A stretch of DNA of 64,000 nucleotides from an uncultured Acetobacteroides sp. (GTDB taxonomy: Bacteria; Bacteroidota; Bacteroidia; Bacteroidales; ZOR0009), in NCBI RefSeq assembly GCF_963678165.1, contig NZ_OY782755.1:1116001-1180000 (forward strand). Direction: 5' to 3'. Below are positions 8,988 through 20,358 of this stretch, piece after piece. The notes below the pieces were generated by a model that ran no database searches, was not told where the DNA came from, and saw only the letters and a list, made by a program, of their open reading frames with translations. Each line of letters opens with the position of its first letter. Within the stretch, counting starts at the first letter, position 1. A program made the position numbers and the translations under genes.

Positions 8988-11096
8988 ATGAGCAAAGATT
9001 TACAATATACTAGAAATATCGGGATCATGGCGCACATCGACGCAGGTAAGACTACAACTACCGAGCGTATCCTTTACTTCACCGGTAAGACTCACAAGAT
9101 CGGTGAAGTGCACGATGGTGGCGCGACCATGGACTGGATGGTACAGGAGCAGGAGCGTGGTATTACCATTACCTCTGCTGCAACTACTACCTTTTGGAAT
9201 TTCGGTGATAAAACTCATAAGATTAATATTATCGATACCCCAGGTCACGTAGACTTTACCGTTGAGGTAGAACGTTCTCTCCGTGTTCTCGATGGCGCTG
9301 TTGCCACTTTCTGTGCCGTTGGTGGCGTTGAGCCTCAGTCGGAAACAGTGTGGCGTCAGGCTGACAAGTACAAAGTTCCACGTATTGGTTACGTGAACAA
9401 GATGGACCGTATTGGCGCAGACTTCTTCAACGTTGTTGCGCAGGTTAAGGAGCGCCTTGGCGCGAATCCTGTACCTATCGTTGTTCCAATCGGAGCAGAA
9501 GATAAGTTTCGCGGTATTGTCGATCTAGTTTACAAGAAAGCCTACGTTTGGGATAGTAACAACGAGAAAGATCCTTTCAAGGTTGTTGATGTTCCTGCGG
9601 AACTAGAAGCAGAGGTTGCCGAATGCAGAGGTCAGCTTGTTGAAGCTATCGCTGAATTCGACGACACCCTGATGGAAATGTTCTTCGAAGATCCAGATTC
9701 GATCTCTCCAGATCAAATTATCGCTGCGCTTCGCCAGGCAACCATCGCTATGAAGGTTGTTCCTATGATGTGTGGTTCTTCATTCAAGAACAAGGGCGTT
9801 CAATACCTACTAGATGCCGTAATTCAATACCTTCCAAGTCCAATGGACGTGGATTCAGTAGTTGGAACGAACCCTGATACTGAAGAAGAAGTAGTTCGTC
9901 ACCCAGATGCAAAAGAACCTCTTGCAGGTTTAGCATTTAAGATTGCAACTGACCCATTTGTAGGTCGTTTAGCATTCGTTCGTATCTACTCTGGACGTAT
10001 TGATGCAGGTTCTTACGTATACAATAGCCGTTCGAACAAGAAAGAGCGCGTTTCGCGTATCTTTCAAATGCACGCTAACAAGCAAAATCCAGTAGAGTTT
10101 ATCGAAGCTGGTGACATTTGCGCAGTAGTTGGTTTCAAAGATGTTCGCACTGGCGATACCATCTGTGAAGAGAACAACAAGATTGTTCTTGAGTCGATGA
10201 GTTTTCCTGAGCCTGTTATTGGTCTTGCTATCGAGCCTAAGACTCAGAAGGACCTTGATAAGCTTGGTGTAGCTCTTAATAAACTTTCGGAAGAAGATCC
10301 AACCTTTACAGTAAGAACTGATGAAGAGTCAGGACAGACTGTAATTAGCGGTATGGGTGAACTTCACCTTGAAATCATCGTAGACCGTCTAAAGCGTGAA
10401 TTTGGTGTAGAAATCAACCAAGGTGCTCCTCAGGTTAACTACAAAGAAGCTATCACCGGAAAGGTTGAGCACCGCGAAGTGTTCAAGAAGCAAACTGGTG
10501 GTCGTGGTAAGTTCGCCGACATCATCGTTGAGATTGGACCCGCAGACGAAGATCACGTAGGTCTTCAGTTTGTTGACGTTGTTAAAGGAGGTAACATTCC
10601 TAAGGAATACATTCCATCAATCCAAAAGGGATTTGCTTCGGCAATGGCTAATGGCTGCTTGGCAGGTTACACTGTTGAGAGTTTAAAGGTAACCCTTAAG
10701 GACGGTTCGTTCCATCCAGTTGACTCTGATGCCCTTTCGTTCGAAATCTGTGCACGTAACGCCTTCCGTCAGGCATCTCCAAAGGCACGTCCAGTGCTTC
10801 TAGAGCCTATCATGTCGGTTGAAGTTGTTACTCCAGAAGAGAGCATGGGGGATGTAATCGGTGACTTCAACAAGCGTCGTGGTCAAATCGTAAACATGGA
10901 CTCAAGAGGTGGTGCACGTGTTGTTAAGGCTAAGGTGCCACTATCAGAGATGTTCGGTTACGTAACCGTGCTTCGTACTCTAACCTCTGGTCGTGCAACT
11001 TCTACAATGGAGTTCTCTCACTACGATGAGGTTTCGCAAAACCTTGCCAAGGACATTATTGAGAAGTCTCAAGGCCGCATTAAGAGTGTAGAATAA
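8988..11096 (+). CDS. fusA: Elongation factor G
   Basis: 702 residues, the canonical translocase GTPase. All G motifs are intact: [22 protein letters not shown] (catalytic His present) and NKMD. Domain IV and V signatures include GRGKFADI and [16 protein letters not shown]. It stands between rpsG and rpsJ; tuf, which follows fusA in the E. coli str operon, is absent here. Compare the divergent paralogue at 3159-5318, which lacks the catalytic His. Confidence 0.98.
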   Translation: MSKDLQYTRNIGIMAHIDAGKTTTTERILYFTGKTHKIGEVHDGGATMDWMVQEQERGITITSAATTTFWNFGDKTHKINIIDTPGHVDFTVEVERSLRVLDGAVATFCAVGGVEPQSETVWRQADKYKVPRIGYVNKMDRIGADFFNVVAQVKERLGANPVPIVVPIGAEDKFRGIVDLVYKKAYVWDSNNEKDPFKVVDVPAELEAEVAECRGQLVEAIAEFDDTLMEMFFEDPDSISPDQIIAALRQATIAMKVVPMMCGSSFKNKGVQYLLDAVIQYLPSPMDVDSVVGTNPDTEEEVVRHPDAKEPLAGLAFKIATDPFVGRLAFVRIYSGRIDAGSYVYNSRSNKKERVSRIFQMHANKQNPVEFIEAGDICAVVGFKDVRTGDTICEENNKIVLESMSFPEPVIGLAIEPKTQKDLDKLGVALNKLSEEDPTFTVRTDEESGQTVISGMGELHLEIIVDRLKREFGVEINQGAPQVNYKEAITGKVEHREVFKKQTGGRGKFADIIVEIGPADEDHVGLQFVDVVKGGNIPKEYIPSIQKGFASAMANGCLAGYTVESLKVTLKDGSFHPVDSDALSFEICARNAFRQASPKARPVLLEPIMSVEVVTPEESMGDVIGDFNKRRGQIVNMDSRGGARVVKAKVPLSEMFGYVTVLRTLTSGRATSTMEFSHYDEVSQNLAKDIIEKSQGRIKSVE

Positions 11097-11111
11097 TCAA
11101 CAAAAAGTAAA

Positions 11112-11417
11112 ATGAGCCAAAAGATAAGAATCAAATTGAAATCTTACGATCACACCTTGGTTGACAAGTCGGCTGAGAAGATCGTTAAGACCGTGAAGTC
11201 TACCGGCGCAGTTGTTAGTGGCCCAATTCCACTTCCAACTCACAAGAAGATCTTCACCGTAAACCGCTCGACCTTCGTTAACAAGAAGAGCCGCGAGCAG
11301 TTTGAGTTAAGCACCTTCAAGCGTCTACTCGACATCTACAGTTCTACTCCTAAGACCATTGATGCTCTTATGAAGTTAGAACTTCCAAGCGGTGTTGAAG
11401 TTGAAATCAAGGTGTGA
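11112..11417 (+). CDS. rpsJ: 30S ribosomal protein S10
   Basis: 101 residues, complete. Head protein of the small subunit; in E. coli it also acts with NusB in antitermination. Signatures are [10 protein letters not shown] at the start and [17 protein letters not shown]. It begins 15 nt after fusA, joining the str and S10 blocks into one unit. Confidence 0.98.
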   Translation: MSQKIRIKLKSYDHTLVDKSAEKIVKTVKSTGAVVSGPIPLPTHKKIFTVNRSTFVNKKSREQFELSTFKRLLDIYSSTPKTIDALMKLELPSGVEVEIKV

Positions 11418-11468
11418 TAGAAACTAGAACTTTAGTTACTAAAGCTGTTATATTTTAATTTTTAAACA

Positions 11469-12092
11469 ATGCCAGGTCTAATTGGAAAAAAAATCGGAAT
11501 GACTTCCGTTTTCAGTGCCGAGGGAAAAAACATTCCATGCACTGTTATTGAGGCTGGTCCATGCGTAGTTACGCAGGTTAAGAACGCAGAAGTAGATGGC
11601 TACTCTGCTCTCCAACTTGCCTATGACGAAAAGAAGGAAAAGCAAACCAGCAACAGCCTCTTAGGACACTTCAAGAAAGCTAACACCACTCCAAAGCGCA
11701 AGCTTGCTGAGTTTGGCAACGACTTTGTGAAGGAGTACCTTCTTGGTGATGTAGTAACCGTAGGCGAACTTTTCGAAGATGGCGACTGGGTTGACGTTAC
11801 CGGAATCTCTAAAGGTAAAGGTTTTCAGGGTGTAGTAAAGCGTCACGGCTTCGGTGGTGTAGGTGGCCAAACTCACGGTCAGCACAACCGCCAGCGTCAC
11901 CCCGGTTCTATGGGTGCATCATCTTACCCATCTCGCGTATTCAAGGGCAAGCGTTTGGCTGGCCGTATGGGGGGCGATCAGGTAAAGGTGCTTAACCTTA
12001 AAGTTCTTAAGGTTATCCCAGAGAACAACCTACTACTAGTAAAAGGATCTATTCCTGGAGCAAAGGGTTCATACTTAATCATTGAGGAGTAA
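11469..12092 (+). CDS. rplC: 50S ribosomal protein L3
   Basis: 207 residues, with the conserved [10 protein letters not shown] start and the loop around [18 protein letters not shown] that reaches the peptidyl-transferase centre. The 51-nt gap from rpsJ contains a small hairpin, CTTTAG-TTA-CTAAAG at 11430-11444, which could be a processing or regulatory site; that is a guess. Its stop codon overlaps the rplD start by one base (TAATG), implying coupled translation. Confidence 0.98.
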   Translation: MPGLIGKKIGMTSVFSAEGKNIPCTVIEAGPCVVTQVKNAEVDGYSALQLAYDEKKEKQTSNSLLGHFKKANTTPKRKLAEFGNDFVKEYLLGDVVTVGELFEDGDWVDVTGISKGKGFQGVVKRHGFGGVGGQTHGQHNRQRHPGSMGASSYPSRVFKGKRLAGRMGGDQVKVLNLKVLKVIPENNLLLVKGSIPGAKGSYLIIEE

Positions 12093-12724
12093 TGGAATTA
12101 GCAGTTTACAACATCGCCGGTCAGGATACCGGAAGAAAGGTAACCCTGCAAGACAGCATCTTTGGCGTTGAGCCAAACGATCACTGTATCTACCTCGACG
12201 TAAAACAGTACCTCGCAAATCAACGCCAAGGAACTGCTAAGTCGAAGCAGCGTAACGAAGTATCAGGATCAACCCGTAAGCTTAAGCGCCAGAAGGGTAC
12301 CGGTACCGCTCGTGCAGGTAGCATCAAGTCGCCAGTTTTTGTTGGTGGAGGACGTGTTTTTGGTCCAGTACCACGCGATTACAGCTTTAAGTTGAATAAG
12401 AAAACGAAGCTCGTTGCACGTCGTAGTGCTCTTGCCTACAAGGCAAAGAATGCTGCTATCAACGTAGTTGAAGGTTTCAACTTCGAAGCTCCAAAGACAA
12501 AGGAATTTGTTAGCGTTATTAACAACCTAAAGGTTGCTGATCACAAGCTACTTTTTGTAGTTTCTGATGTTAACCCTGTAGTTGCGCTATCCGCTCGTAA
12601 CCTGCCAAACGTAAAGGTAGTTCGCGCAGCCGATCTTAACACCTACGATGTGATGAACGCGCAAAGCCTACTCGTGACCGAAGGGTCATTCGAGGTTATA
12701 AACAGAATGTTTGGTATTTCGTAA
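12092..12724 (+). CDS. rplD: 50S ribosomal protein L4
   Basis: 210 residues. Early-assembly protein whose extended loop ([19 protein letters not shown]) lines the peptide exit tunnel. Start overlaps the rplC stop by one base. In E. coli L4 autoregulates the S10 operon through the leader; no comparable leader precedes rpsJ here. Confidence 0.98.
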   Translation: MELAVYNIAGQDTGRKVTLQDSIFGVEPNDHCIYLDVKQYLANQRQGTAKSKQRNEVSGSTRKLKRQKGTGTARAGSIKSPVFVGGGRVFGPVPRDYSFKLNKKTKLVARRSALAYKAKNAAINVVEGFNFEAPKTKEFVSVINNLKVADHKLLFVVSDVNPVVALSARNLPNVKVVRAADLNTYDVMNAQSLLVTEGSFEVINRMFGIS

Positions 12725-12735
12725 TTCAACTAGAA

Positions 12736-13026
12736 ATGGAGATTATTTTTAAGCCAATACTAACCGAAAAAATGACGATTCTGGGCGAGAAATTGAATCG
12801 TTACGGTTTCATAGTTGATAACAAGGCTAACAAAATCGAGATCAAAAAGGCCGTTGAGGAACTTTATGGCGTGACTGTTGCCGATGTTAACACTATGCGT
12901 TATGCAGGTAAGAGAAAATCGCGCTACACCAAGGCTGGTCTGCTAGTTGGTAAAACCAACTCGTACAAAAAGGCTATTGTGACCTTGAAGAGTGGAGATA
13001 AGATTGATTTTTATAGCAATATCTAG
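12736..13026 (+). CDS. rplW: 50S ribosomal protein L23
   Basis: 96 residues, beginning [12 protein letters not shown]. Sits at the tunnel exit, where trigger factor and SRP dock. Located in the normal S10-operon position between rplD and rplB, 11 and 5 nt away respectively. Confidence 0.97.
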   Translation: MEIIFKPILTEKMTILGEKLNRYGFIVDNKANKIEIKKAVEELYGVTVADVNTMRYAGKRKSRYTKAGLLVGKTNSYKKAIVTLKSGDKIDFYSNI

Positions 13027-13031
13027 GAGAA

Positions 13032-13856
13032 ATGGCGTTAAGGAAGTTTAAGCCCGTAACACCGGGTACCAGACATAAGATTATAGGTGCATTCGACGAT
13101 ATCACTTGCTCGACACCTGAGAAATCGTTGCTACAACCTCTTAAGAGAAGCGGTGGACGTAATAACAGCGGTAAGATGACCATGCGCTACATTGGTGGTG
13201 GTCATAAGAAGATGTACCGTATCATCGACTTCAAAAGAGATAAGGATGGAATGGATGCAACCGTGAAGACGATTGAGTATGATCCAAACCGTAGTGCTCG
13301 TATTGCATTGCTAACCTACCCTGATGGGGAAAAGCGTTACATCATTGCACCAACGGGTCTTAAGGTTGGACAAAAGATTGTTTCAGGCACAGGCGTTGCT
13401 CCAGAAATTGGTAACACTCTTCCATTGGGCGAAATGCCACTCGGTACTGTAGTTCATAATATCGAGTTGCATCCTGGGCAAGGTGCTGTGATGGCACGTA
13501 GCGCCGGAACTTATGCCCAGTTACTAGCCCGTGAGGGTAAATATGCCGTACTTAAGTTGCCATCAGGCGAAACTCGTATGGTGCTTACTACTTGCCGTGC
13601 TACCGTAGGTACAGTATCTAATCCCGACCATGCTCTTGAAGTAAGCGGTAAAGCTGGTAGGAAGAGATGGCTCGGACGTAGACCTCGAAACAGAGGTGTT
13701 GTTATGAACCCAGTAGATCACCCAATGGGTGGTGGTGAAGGACGTCAGTCGGGAGGTCACCCAAGATCGCGTAAGGGTATACCTGCAAAGGGATACAAGA
13801 CCCGTAACAAGAAAAAGGGATCCTCTAAGTTCATTATTGATAGAAGAAAGAAGTAA
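13032..13856 (+). CDS. rplB: 50S ribosomal protein L2
   Basis: 274 residues. Required for subunit association and peptidyl-transferase activity; the conserved histidine implicated in activity is present in [12 protein letters not shown]. The N-terminal [10 protein letters not shown] and basic C-terminal [18 protein letters not shown] are typical. Confidence 0.98.
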   Translation: MALRKFKPVTPGTRHKIIGAFDDITCSTPEKSLLQPLKRSGGRNNSGKMTMRYIGGGHKKMYRIIDFKRDKDGMDATVKTIEYDPNRSARIALLTYPDGEKRYIIAPTGLKVGQKIVSGTGVAPEIGNTLPLGEMPLGTVVHNIELHPGQGAVMARSAGTYAQLLAREGKYAVLKLPSGETRMVLTTCRATVGTVSNPDHALEVSGKAGRKRWLGRRPRNRGVVMNPVDHPMGGGEGRQSGGHPRSRKGIPAKGYKTRNKKKGSSKFIIDRRKK

Positions 13857-13875
13857 TTGATTAATTGAATTCGCC

Positions 13876-14145
13876 ATGAGTCGTTCACTGAAGAAAGGAC
13901 CATACATTGAGCCTAAACTGGAGAAGCGCATCGTCGAGATGAATGAGAGCAACAAGAAAGTTGTGATCAAAACATGGTCGCGTGCTAGCGTTATATCTCC
14001 AGACTTCGTAGGTCATACTGTAGCCGTACATAACGGAAACAAGTTCATTCCTGTTTACGTTACCGAGAACATGGTAGGTCATAAACTTGGAGAGTTTGCT
14101 CCAACTCGTACCTATCGTGGACACGGCGGAAATAAGAAAAAATAG
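13876..14145 (+). CDS. rpsS: 30S ribosomal protein S19
   Basis: 89 residues, [15 protein letters not shown] start and [17 protein letters not shown] end. Head protein near the A-site tRNA; pairs with S13. Standard position between rplB and rplV. Confidence 0.98.
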   Translation: MSRSLKKGPYIEPKLEKRIVEMNESNKKVVIKTWSRASVISPDFVGHTVAVHNGNKFIPVYVTENMVGHKLGEFAPTRTYRGHGGNKKK

Positions 14146-14176
14146 TAGCTAACACCGAAATCGATCGTAGATTACA

Positions 14177-14590
14177 ATGGGTGCAAGAAAAAGAATAATG
14201 GCCGATAGACTAAAGGCCGAAAAGAAGCAGAAGGCAATTGCAATCCTTCGCAACTGTCCCAGCTCTCCACGAAAGATGAGGCTGGTAGCAGACCTTATCC
14301 GTGGTGTAGAAGTAAACAAGGCTTTAGGTATTCTTAAGTTTACCAAAAAAGAAGCTTCGATTAAGCTCGAAAAACTGTTACTCTCGGCTATTGCCAATTG
14401 GCAAGCAAAGAACGAAGGTGCTCGTCTTGATGAGACGAATCTTGTCGTTGCCGAAATTTTCGTTGATGAAGGCAAAATGTTGAAGCGCGTACAACCCGCT
14501 CCACAAGGTCGTGCACATCGTATCCGCAAGAGATCTAATCACGTAACCATCGTGGTTGGCGAAAAGAAAGAAACAGAAGTTAAAAGCTAA
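14177..14590 (+). CDS. rplV: 50S ribosomal protein L22
   Basis: 137 residues; the beta-hairpin that lines the exit tunnel is in [28 protein letters not shown]. The first ATG (14177) adds an N-terminal extension, [18 protein letters not shown], relative to compact L22; the ATG at 14198 (Met8) is an alternative start. Followed 5 nt later by rpsC. Confidence 0.97.
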   Translation: MGARKRIMADRLKAEKKQKAIAILRNCPSSPRKMRLVADLIRGVEVNKALGILKFTKKEASIKLEKLLLSAIANWQAKNEGARLDETNLVVAEIFVDEGKMLKRVQPAPQGRAHRIRKRSNHVTIVVGEKKETEVKS

Positions 14591-14595
14591 ATCGA

Positions 14596-15324
14596 ATGGG
14601 ACAAAAAGTTAATCCAATAGCAAATCGTCTAGGTATCATCCGTGGATGGGATTCGAACTGGTTCGGTGGAGATAGCTTCGCTCAGAAACTGGTAGAAGAT
14701 ACCAAGATCCGCGAATACCTTAATGCACGTCTGGCAAAGGCTAGCCTTGCTAAGATCGTCATTGAAAGAACGCTTAAGCTCATTACGGTTACTATCCACA
14801 CTGCCCGTCCAGGCATTATCATCGGGAAAGGTGGTCAAGAGGTAGACAAACTGAAAGAAGAGCTCAAGAAGATTACCAGCAAGGAAGTTCAAATCAACAT
14901 CTTTGAGGTAAAACGCCCCGAGCTCGATGCTGCCATCGTAGCCAACAATATTGCCCGTCAAGTAGAAGGACGTATTTCGTACCGTCGTGCCATCAAAATG
15001 GCTATTGCTTCTACCATCCGTATGGGAGCCGAAGGTATTAAGATCCAAATTTCTGGTCGCGTTGGTGGTGCAGAAATGGCTCGTACTGAAACCTACAAAG
15101 AGGGTCGTATTCCTTTGCACACCTTTCGTGCCGATATCGACTATGCACTTGCCGAAGCCGTTACCAAGGTAGGTGTTTTAGGCATCAAGGTATGGATTTG
15201 CAAGGGGCTTGTTTACGGTAAGCGCGATCTATCTCCTAATGCAGGATACCAAGGTCAAGGCGCTCCATCACAAGGTGGTGCTCCACGCCAAAACAAGGGC
15301 GGTGCAAAGAAGAAAAGAAAGTAA
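14596..15324 (+). CDS. rpsC: 30S ribosomal protein S3
   Basis: 242 residues. The N-terminal KH domain ([17 protein letters not shown]) binds RNA at the mRNA entry channel; the C-terminal domain has [11 protein letters not shown] and GVKVWI-like IKVWICKG. A Gly/Gln/Lys-rich tail ends the protein. Confidence 0.98.
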   Translation: MGQKVNPIANRLGIIRGWDSNWFGGDSFAQKLVEDTKIREYLNARLAKASLAKIVIERTLKLITVTIHTARPGIIIGKGGQEVDKLKEELKKITSKEVQINIFEVKRPELDAAIVANNIARQVEGRISYRRAIKMAIASTIRMGAEGIKIQISGRVGGAEMARTETYKEGRIPLHTFRADIDYALAEAVTKVGVLGIKVWICKGLVYGKRDLSPNAGYQGQGAPSQGGAPRQNKGGAKKKRK

Positions 15325-15351
15325 TCGTTGAAAGAGAAAAGCTTTTAAGAA

Positions 15352-15771
15352 ATGTTACAGCCTAAAAAGACAAAGTATAGAAGAGTCCAAAAGGGCAAGA
15401 TGAAGGGAAACTCCCAACGAGGACATCAGCTTGCCTTTGGGTCGTTTGGCATCAAGGCTCTAGAAGAAACTTGGATCACCGGTCGCCAAATAGAAGCTGC
15501 CCGTCAAGCTGTGGTTCGTTTTATGAAGCGTGAAGGACAGATTTGGATTCGTATCTTCCCTGATAAGCCTATCACCAAGAAACCTGCCGAAGTACGTATG
15601 GGTAAGGGTAAGGGTGCTCCAGAAGCATTCGTTGCCCCCGTATCACCAGGTAGAATCATAATGGAGGCAGAGGGTGTCCCTCTCGAAGTAGCAAAGGAAG
15701 CACTTCGCCTTGGTGCTCAAAAGCTTCCTATTAACACAAAATTCGTCGTAAGACGTGATTACGTTGAATAA
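15352..15771 (+). CDS. rplP: 50S ribosomal protein L16
   Basis: 139 residues, [19 protein letters not shown] start. Organises the A-site finger region of 23S rRNA. The conserved arginine-containing stretch [20 protein letters not shown] is intact. Confidence 0.98.
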   Translation: MLQPKKTKYRRVQKGKMKGNSQRGHQLAFGSFGIKALEETWITGRQIEAARQAVVRFMKREGQIWIRIFPDKPITKKPAEVRMGKGKGAPEAFVAPVSPGRIIMEAEGVPLEVAKEALRLGAQKLPINTKFVVRRDYVE

Positions 15772-15786
15772 TCAGGAGGAAGCAAA

Positions 15787-15981
15787 ATGAAAGCCAACGA
15801 AGTTAGAGAAATGTCTAGCAAGGATATCCTCGAGCGTATCGCTACAGAAAAGGAGGAGATGGTTAAGATGAAAATCAACCATACCGTATCTCCTCTTGAT
15901 AACCCTATGCTTATAAAAAAGAGCCGTAGGAATGTTGCGCGTCTGCTCACCATTCTAGCACAAAAAGATCAGAACAAGTAA
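15787..15981 (+). CDS. rpmC: 50S ribosomal protein L29
   Basis: 64 residues, two-helix protein near the tunnel exit. Starts MKANEVREMSSKDILERI; ends with the conserved KKSRRNVARLLTIL. One of the few genes here with a strong purine-rich ribosome-binding site (AGGAGG at 15775-15780). Confidence 0.97.
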   Translation: MKANEVREMSSKDILERIATEKEEMVKMKINHTVSPLDNPMLIKKSRRNVARLLTILAQKDQNK

Positions 15982-15993
15982 CGCAAGCGAACC

Positions 15994-16248
15994 ATGGAAA
16001 GAAATCTTAGAAAAGAGAGAATCGGGGTCGTTGTCAGTAATAAGATGGAGAAATCTATAGTTGTTGCTGTAAAACGTAAAGTAAAGCACCCTATATATGG
16101 TAAATTCGTCAATAAAACTACTAAATTTGTAGCCCACGACGAAACTAATACTTGCAGTGAGGGCGATACCATCAAGATTATGGAAACTCGACCTATGAGC
16201 AAGACTAAGCGCTGGAGACTTGTTGAAATTATCGAAAGAGTTAAATAA
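15994..16248 (+). CDS. rpsQ: 30S ribosomal protein S17
   Basis: 84 residues, OB-fold protein that binds 16S rRNA early. Signatures: [18 protein letters not shown] and [18 protein letters not shown]. Three bases separate its stop from rplN. Confidence 0.98.
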   Translation: MERNLRKERIGVVVSNKMEKSIVVAVKRKVKHPIYGKFVNKTTKFVAHDETNTCSEGDTIKIMETRPMSKTKRWRLVEIIERVK

Positions 16249-16250
16249 TT

Positions 16251-16616
16251 ATGATTCAGCAGGAAAGTAGATTATCAGTAGCAGATAATAGCGGAGCAAA
16301 GGAAGTCCTTTGCATCCGCGTACTTGGCGGTACAGGTAAACGATATGCCGGAATCGGCGATAAGATCGTTGTTACCGTTAAGAGTGCTATGCCCTCTGGC
16401 GATATCAAGAAGGGTACCGTATCTAAAGCTATCGTTGTAAGAACCAAGAAGGAAATTCGTCGTCAGGATGGCTCGTACATTCGTTTCGACGATAATGCTG
16501 TTGTGCTTCTTAATAACCAAGGCGAAATGCGTGGAACCCGTATCTTTGGGCCAGTAGCTAGAGAGCTGCGCGATATCAACATGAAGATCGTTTCGCTTGC
16601 TCCAGAAGTGTTATAA
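16251..16616 (+). CDS. rplN: 50S ribosomal protein L14
   Basis: 121 residues, [19 protein letters not shown] start and GPVARELRD near the end. Forms part of the intersubunit bridge next to L19. First gene of the spc-type block in E. coli order, but here joined without a break. Confidence 0.98.
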   Translation: MIQQESRLSVADNSGAKEVLCIRVLGGTGKRYAGIGDKIVVTVKSAMPSGDIKKGTVSKAIVVRTKKEIRRQDGSYIRFDDNAVVLLNNQGEMRGTRIFGPVARELRDINMKIVSLAPEVL

Positions 16617-16636
16617 CGCAAAAAACGAAACATAAA

Positions 16637-16957
16637 ATGCGCAAATTACACGTAAAAAAAGGGGACCTCGTTTACATTATCGCTGGTGACGATAAGGGTA
16701 AACAAGGCCGCGTGCTTGAAGTTCTTGTGAAAGAAAATCGTGCCGTGGTTGAGGGCGTTAACATGGTATCAAAGCATACCAAGCCAAACGCAAAGAATCC
16801 TCAAGGTGGAATCGTTAAGCAAGAGGCGTCTATCAACCTCTCGAACTTAATGATCGTAGACCCATCTACCGGAAAACCAACTCGTATCGGTAGAAAACGC
16901 GATGAGAACAATAAATCAGTGCGTTATGCAAAAAAATCAGGGGAGGTAATTAAGTAA
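16637..16957 (+). CDS. rplX: 50S ribosomal protein L24
   Basis: 106 residues. KOW motif at the start ([19 protein letters not shown]), an assembly initiator of the large subunit. Its stop overlaps the rplE start in TAATG at 16955-16959. Confidence 0.98.
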   Translation: MRKLHVKKGDLVYIIAGDDKGKQGRVLEVLVKENRAVVEGVNMVSKHTKPNAKNPQGGIVKQEASINLSNLMIVDPSTGKPTRIGRKRDENNKSVRYAKKSGEVIK

Positions 16958-17514
16958 TGAGTTACGTACCTACATTAAAGACAAAGTATAACGAGGAAAT
17001 CGTTCCTGCACTCGTGAAGGAATTTGGTTACAAGAGCGTTATGCAAGCACCCCGGTTGGAAAAGATCGTTATCAACCAAGGGTTAGGTCAGGCCGTTGCC
17101 GACAAGAAGATTATCGAAGTAGCAATCAACGAACTTTCTGCCATCTCTGGTCAGAAAGCCATTGCAACTAACTCTCGTAAAGACATCGCGAACTTTAAAC
17201 TTCGTAAGGGTATGCCTATCGGAGTTAAGGTTACCCTTCGTAGCGAAAAGATGTACGAGTTCCTAAACAGACTCATCTGCATCGCAATGCCACGTATCCG
17301 AGACTTCAACGGTATTCCAGAGAAGTTCGACGGACAAGGTAACTACACCTTAGGTGTGCAAGAGCAAATCATCTTCCCAGAAATTGATATCGATAAGATT
17401 ACCAAAATTTTAGGAATGGAGATTACGTTCGTTACTACAGCGAAAACTGACGAAGAGGCCTACGCACTTCTTAAAGGGTTCGGATTACCATTTAAAAACG
17501 CTAAAAAGAACTAA
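16957..17514 (+). CDS. rplE: 50S ribosomal protein L5
   Basis: 185 residues; binds 5S rRNA and contacts the P-site tRNA. Signatures include [34 protein letters not shown] and the [13 protein letters not shown] segment. Translationally coupled to rplX. Confidence 0.98.
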   Translation: MSYVPTLKTKYNEEIVPALVKEFGYKSVMQAPRLEKIVINQGLGQAVADKKIIEVAINELSAISGQKAIATNSRKDIANFKLRKGMPIGVKVTLRSEKMYEFLNRLICIAMPRIRDFNGIPEKFDGQGNYTLGVQEQIIFPEIDIDKITKILGMEITFVTTAKTDEEAYALLKGFGLPFKNAKKN

Positions 17515-17519
17515 TCGAT

Positions 17520-17789
17520 ATGGCAAAGGAATCCATGAAGGCTCGTGAAGTGAAGCGTGCAAAGCTTGTTGCCAAATACGCTGAGAAACGTGCCGCTTTA
17601 AAAGAGGCTGGTGACTATGCTGGTCTAGCAAAACTTCCTAAGAATTCTAATCCGGTTCGCTTGCACAACCGCTGCCAGCTTACGGGCCGTCCAAAAGGTT
17701 ATATGCGCGATTTCGGAATTAGCAGAATCACTTTCCGCGAGATGGCATCAAACGGATTGATTCCTGGGGTGAAAAAAGCAAGTTGGTAA
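17520..17789 (+). CDS. rpsN: 30S ribosomal protein S14 (zinc-free type)
   Basis: 89 residues, the long form without the CxxC...CxxC zinc ribbon of the 61-residue type; the segment is [21 protein letters not shown], with only one cysteine. Located in the usual place between rplE and rpsH. Confidence 0.97.
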   Translation: MAKESMKAREVKRAKLVAKYAEKRAALKEAGDYAGLAKLPKNSNPVRLHNRCQLTGRPKGYMRDFGISRITFREMASNGLIPGVKKASW

Positions 17790-17805
17790 TTTAATATTTT
17801 GCAAG

Positions 17806-18201
17806 ATGACTGATCCAATAGCAGATTTTTTAACAAGAATCCGCAACGCCGTGAAGGCGAATCATAAGGTAGTTGAGATTCCTGGCTCGAAAATGAAAGA
17901 AGCGATCACCAAGATCCTTCACGAGCAAGGTTACATTCTTAGTTACAAGTTTATAAAGGAAGATTTTAAGAGCTCTATTAAAATTGCTCTTAAGTATCAT
18001 CCAGAATCTCACCTTCCTGCAATAAAGGGAATTAAGAGAATCTCACGCCCAGGTCTCCGTAAGTACTCCAACGTGAGCGAATTGCCTCGCGTACTTAACG
18101 GTCTTGGAGTGGCTATCCTTTCAACTTCTAACGGTGTTATGACCGATAAGGAAGCAAGAGCACAAAAAGTGGGTGGCGAAGTAATTTGCTACGTTTACTA
18201 A
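17806..18201 (+). CDS. rpsH: 30S ribosomal protein S8
   Basis: 131 residues, MTDPIADFLTRIRNA start and the conserved STSNGVMTDKEAR segment. Core 16S-binding protein; in E. coli it represses the spc operon by binding its mRNA. Confidence 0.98.
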   Translation: MTDPIADFLTRIRNAVKANHKVVEIPGSKMKEAITKILHEQGYILSYKFIKEDFKSSIKIALKYHPESHLPAIKGIKRISRPGLRKYSNVSELPRVLNGLGVAILSTSNGVMTDKEARAQKVGGEVICYVY

Positions 18202-18216
18202 AAAACAATTAGCACA

Positions 18217-18774
18217 ATGTCAAGAATAGGAAAATTACCTGTAAACTTACCACAAGGCGTAACCGTAACGGTTGGCTCAGATAACGTGGTTAGCGTAAAA
18301 GGCCCTCTTGGAGAACTTAAGCAAAAGGTTGATCCAGACATTAAGGTTACTGTAGAGGGAAATGAGGTTCATGTAACCCGTCCTACTAATCAGCCACGTC
18401 ACAGGTCTCTGCATGGTCTGTATCGCTCGCTAATCAATAACATGGTTGTAGGTGTATCTCAAGGATACACTGTACAACAGGAGTTGGTTGGTGTCGGTTA
18501 TAAGGTTGAAGTAAAAGGCGATGTACTTGAGTTCAGTCTTGGTTACTCGCACGATATCTTTCTGCAGCTTCCTCCAGAAATTAAGGCCGAAGCAAAGGCG
18601 GAAAAGAAGGGTAATCCAATCCTTACCCTTAAGAGCATTGATAAACAACTCATTGGAGGTGTTGCCGCCAAGATAAGATCTCTTCGTAAGCCAGAGCCTT
18701 ATAAAGGTAAAGGTATTAAGTTCGTTGGCGAACAGCTTCGTAAAAAAGCTGGCAAGTCTGCTAATGCTAAATAG
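18217..18774 (+). CDS. rplF: 50S ribosomal protein L6
   Basis: 185 residues, MSRIGKLPVNLPQGV start; two repeated alpha/beta domains and the C-terminal RKPEPYKGKGIKF signature. Binds near the factor-binding site. Confidence 0.98.
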   Translation: MSRIGKLPVNLPQGVTVTVGSDNVVSVKGPLGELKQKVDPDIKVTVEGNEVHVTRPTNQPRHRSLHGLYRSLINNMVVGVSQGYTVQQELVGVGYKVEVKGDVLEFSLGYSHDIFLQLPPEIKAEAKAEKKGNPILTLKSIDKQLIGGVAAKIRSLRKPEPYKGKGIKFVGEQLRKKAGKSANAK

Positions 18775-18792
18775 TTTTAAAGGAGAAAAGTT

Positions 18793-19155
18793 ATGGCTTT
18801 ATCAACATTAGAAAGAAGAATACGCATTAAGCAACGCATCCGCAAAAGAGTAAGCGGAACAGCTACCCGTCCACGCATGACGGTTTTTAGAAGCAACAAG
18901 CAGATCTACGTTCAGATTATCGATGATCTAAATGGTGTTACTTTGGTTTCAGCCTCTTCGATGGATAAAGAAGTAGTCGAAAAAACAACCGGACTTCAAA
19001 AGAGCGAGGTGTCGAAGTTAGTTGGTAAACTTGCCGCAGAAAGAGCCCTTGCAAAGGGCATCGATGCTGTGGTATTCGACAGAAACGGTTATCTTTACCA
19101 CGGAAGAGTTCAATTATTAGCCGATGCTGCCCGTGAAGGTGGCCTTAAATTCTAA
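18793..19155 (+). CDS. rplR: 50S ribosomal protein L18
   Basis: 120 residues; bridges 5S and 23S rRNA with L5. Shows [20 protein letters not shown] and the end [12 protein letters not shown] good purine-rich site (AAAGGAGAA) lies just upstream of its ATG. Confidence 0.98.
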   Translation: MALSTLERRIRIKQRIRKRVSGTATRPRMTVFRSNKQIYVQIIDDLNGVTLVSASSMDKEVVEKTTGLQKSEVSKLVGKLAAERALAKGIDAVVFDRNGYLYHGRVQLLADAAREGGLKF

Positions 19156-19163
19156 TAAAGCGT

Positions 19164-19685
19164 ATGTCAGCAAATACTAACATAAGAAAAGTAAAGTCAA
19201 GCGATATTGAACTTAAGGATCGTTTGGTGAGCATACAGCGCGTTACCAAAGTAACCAAAGGGGGTAGAACCTTTAGTTTCTCTGCAATTGTTGTTGTAGG
19301 GAACGAGAATGGAATCGTTGGTTATGGACTTGGTAAGGCAAGTGAGGTAACCGCTGCTATTGCAAAGGGCATCGAAGATGCTAAGAAAAACCTTGTTAAG
19401 GTACCAATTCTAAACAAGACCATTCCTCACGAGCAAGTGGCTAAGTTTGGTGGTTCGCGCGTTTTCATGAAGCCAGCAGCTTCGGGTACTGGCGTAAAGG
19501 CAGGTGGTGCTATGCGTGCTGTGCTCGAAAGCGTTGGTGTGCATGACGTACTTTGCAAGTGTAAGGGTTCTTCGAACCCTCATAACCTAGTGAAGGCTAC
19601 TGTTCTGGCTCTTACTGAAATGCGCGATGCTTATAGCGTTGCTGAGGTTCGTGGTATATCGCTAAAGAAAGTATTTAACGGTTAA
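19164..19685 (+). CDS. rpsE: 30S ribosomal protein S5
   Basis: 173 residues. Accuracy and spectinomycin-site protein; shows [20 protein letters not shown] and [15 protein letters not shown]. Follows rplR by 8 nt. Confidence 0.98.
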   Translation: MSANTNIRKVKSSDIELKDRLVSIQRVTKVTKGGRTFSFSAIVVVGNENGIVGYGLGKASEVTAAIAKGIEDAKKNLVKVPILNKTIPHEQVAKFGGSRVFMKPAASGTGVKAGGAMRAVLESVGVHDVLCKCKGSSNPHNLVKATVLALTEMRDAYSVAEVRGISLKKVFNG

Positions 19686-19698
19686 TTTTGTAGAGATT

Positions 19699-19881
19699 AT
19701 GGCAATGTTGAAAATTACTCAAGTTCGTAGCCGCATCGGTTCGAACAAGCGTCAAAAAGCAACTCTTGATACTCTAGGTCTCCGTAAAATGAACCAAAGT
19801 GTAGAACGCGAAGGAACTCCTTCCGTTCTAGGCTTGATACAGGCGGTAAACCATCTTGTTAAAGTAGAAGAGGTTAAGTAG
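19699..19881 (+). CDS. rpmD: 50S ribosomal protein L30
   Basis: 60 residues, LKITQVRSRIGSNKRQKATL followed by LGLRKMNQSV. Small peripheral protein of the large subunit. Normal position between rpsE and rplO. The ATG at 19705 (Met3) is an alternative start. Confidence 0.97.
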   Translation: MAMLKITQVRSRIGSNKRQKATLDTLGLRKMNQSVEREGTPSVLGLIQAVNHLVKVEEVK

Positions 19882-19907
19882 TAGGTTTAAAATAAAAAAA
19901 AACTTCT

Positions 19908-20354
19908 ATGAATTTAAGTCAGCTAAAACCTGCTAAGGGTTCAACACATAGCGAAAAGCGTATTGGTCGCGGACAAGGTTCAGGTCATGGGGGAACATCT
20001 ACTCGTGGACACAAAGGAGCCCAATCGCGTTCAGGCTATTCGCATAAGATTGGATTTGAGGGAGGACAGATGCCTTTGCAGCGTCGTTTGCCAAAGTTTG
20101 GCTTCAAAAATATCAACCGTGTAGAGTATAAGGCTATCAATATCGACACCCTTCAGGCTCTATACGAAAAGAATGGCTGTACAGTCATTGATATTCAAAC
20201 AATTATTGATGCTGGTCTAGCTTCTAAGAACGATCTAGTAAAGGTTCTTGGACGCGGTGAACTAAAGGCAGCCCTTGAAGTGCACGCTCACGCTTTCTCG
20301 AAGTCGGCTGAAGCCGCTATTGAGGCACAACAAGGAAAAGCCGTAAAACTGTAA
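19908..20354 (+). CDS. rplO: 50S ribosomal protein L15
   Basis: 148 residues. Late-assembly protein with the typical Gly/Arg-rich N-terminal extension (RIGRGQGSGHGGTSTRGHKG) and GFEGGQMPLQRRLPKFGF. Stop is 4 nt from the secY start, as expected for coupled expression. Confidence 0.98.
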   Translation: MNLSQLKPAKGSTHSEKRIGRGQGSGHGGTSTRGHKGAQSRSGYSHKIGFEGGQMPLQRRLPKFGFKNINRVEYKAINIDTLQALYEKNGCTVIDIQTIIDAGLASKNDLVKVLGRGELKAALEVHAHAFSKSAEAAIEAQQGKAVKL

Positions 20355-20358
20355 TCGA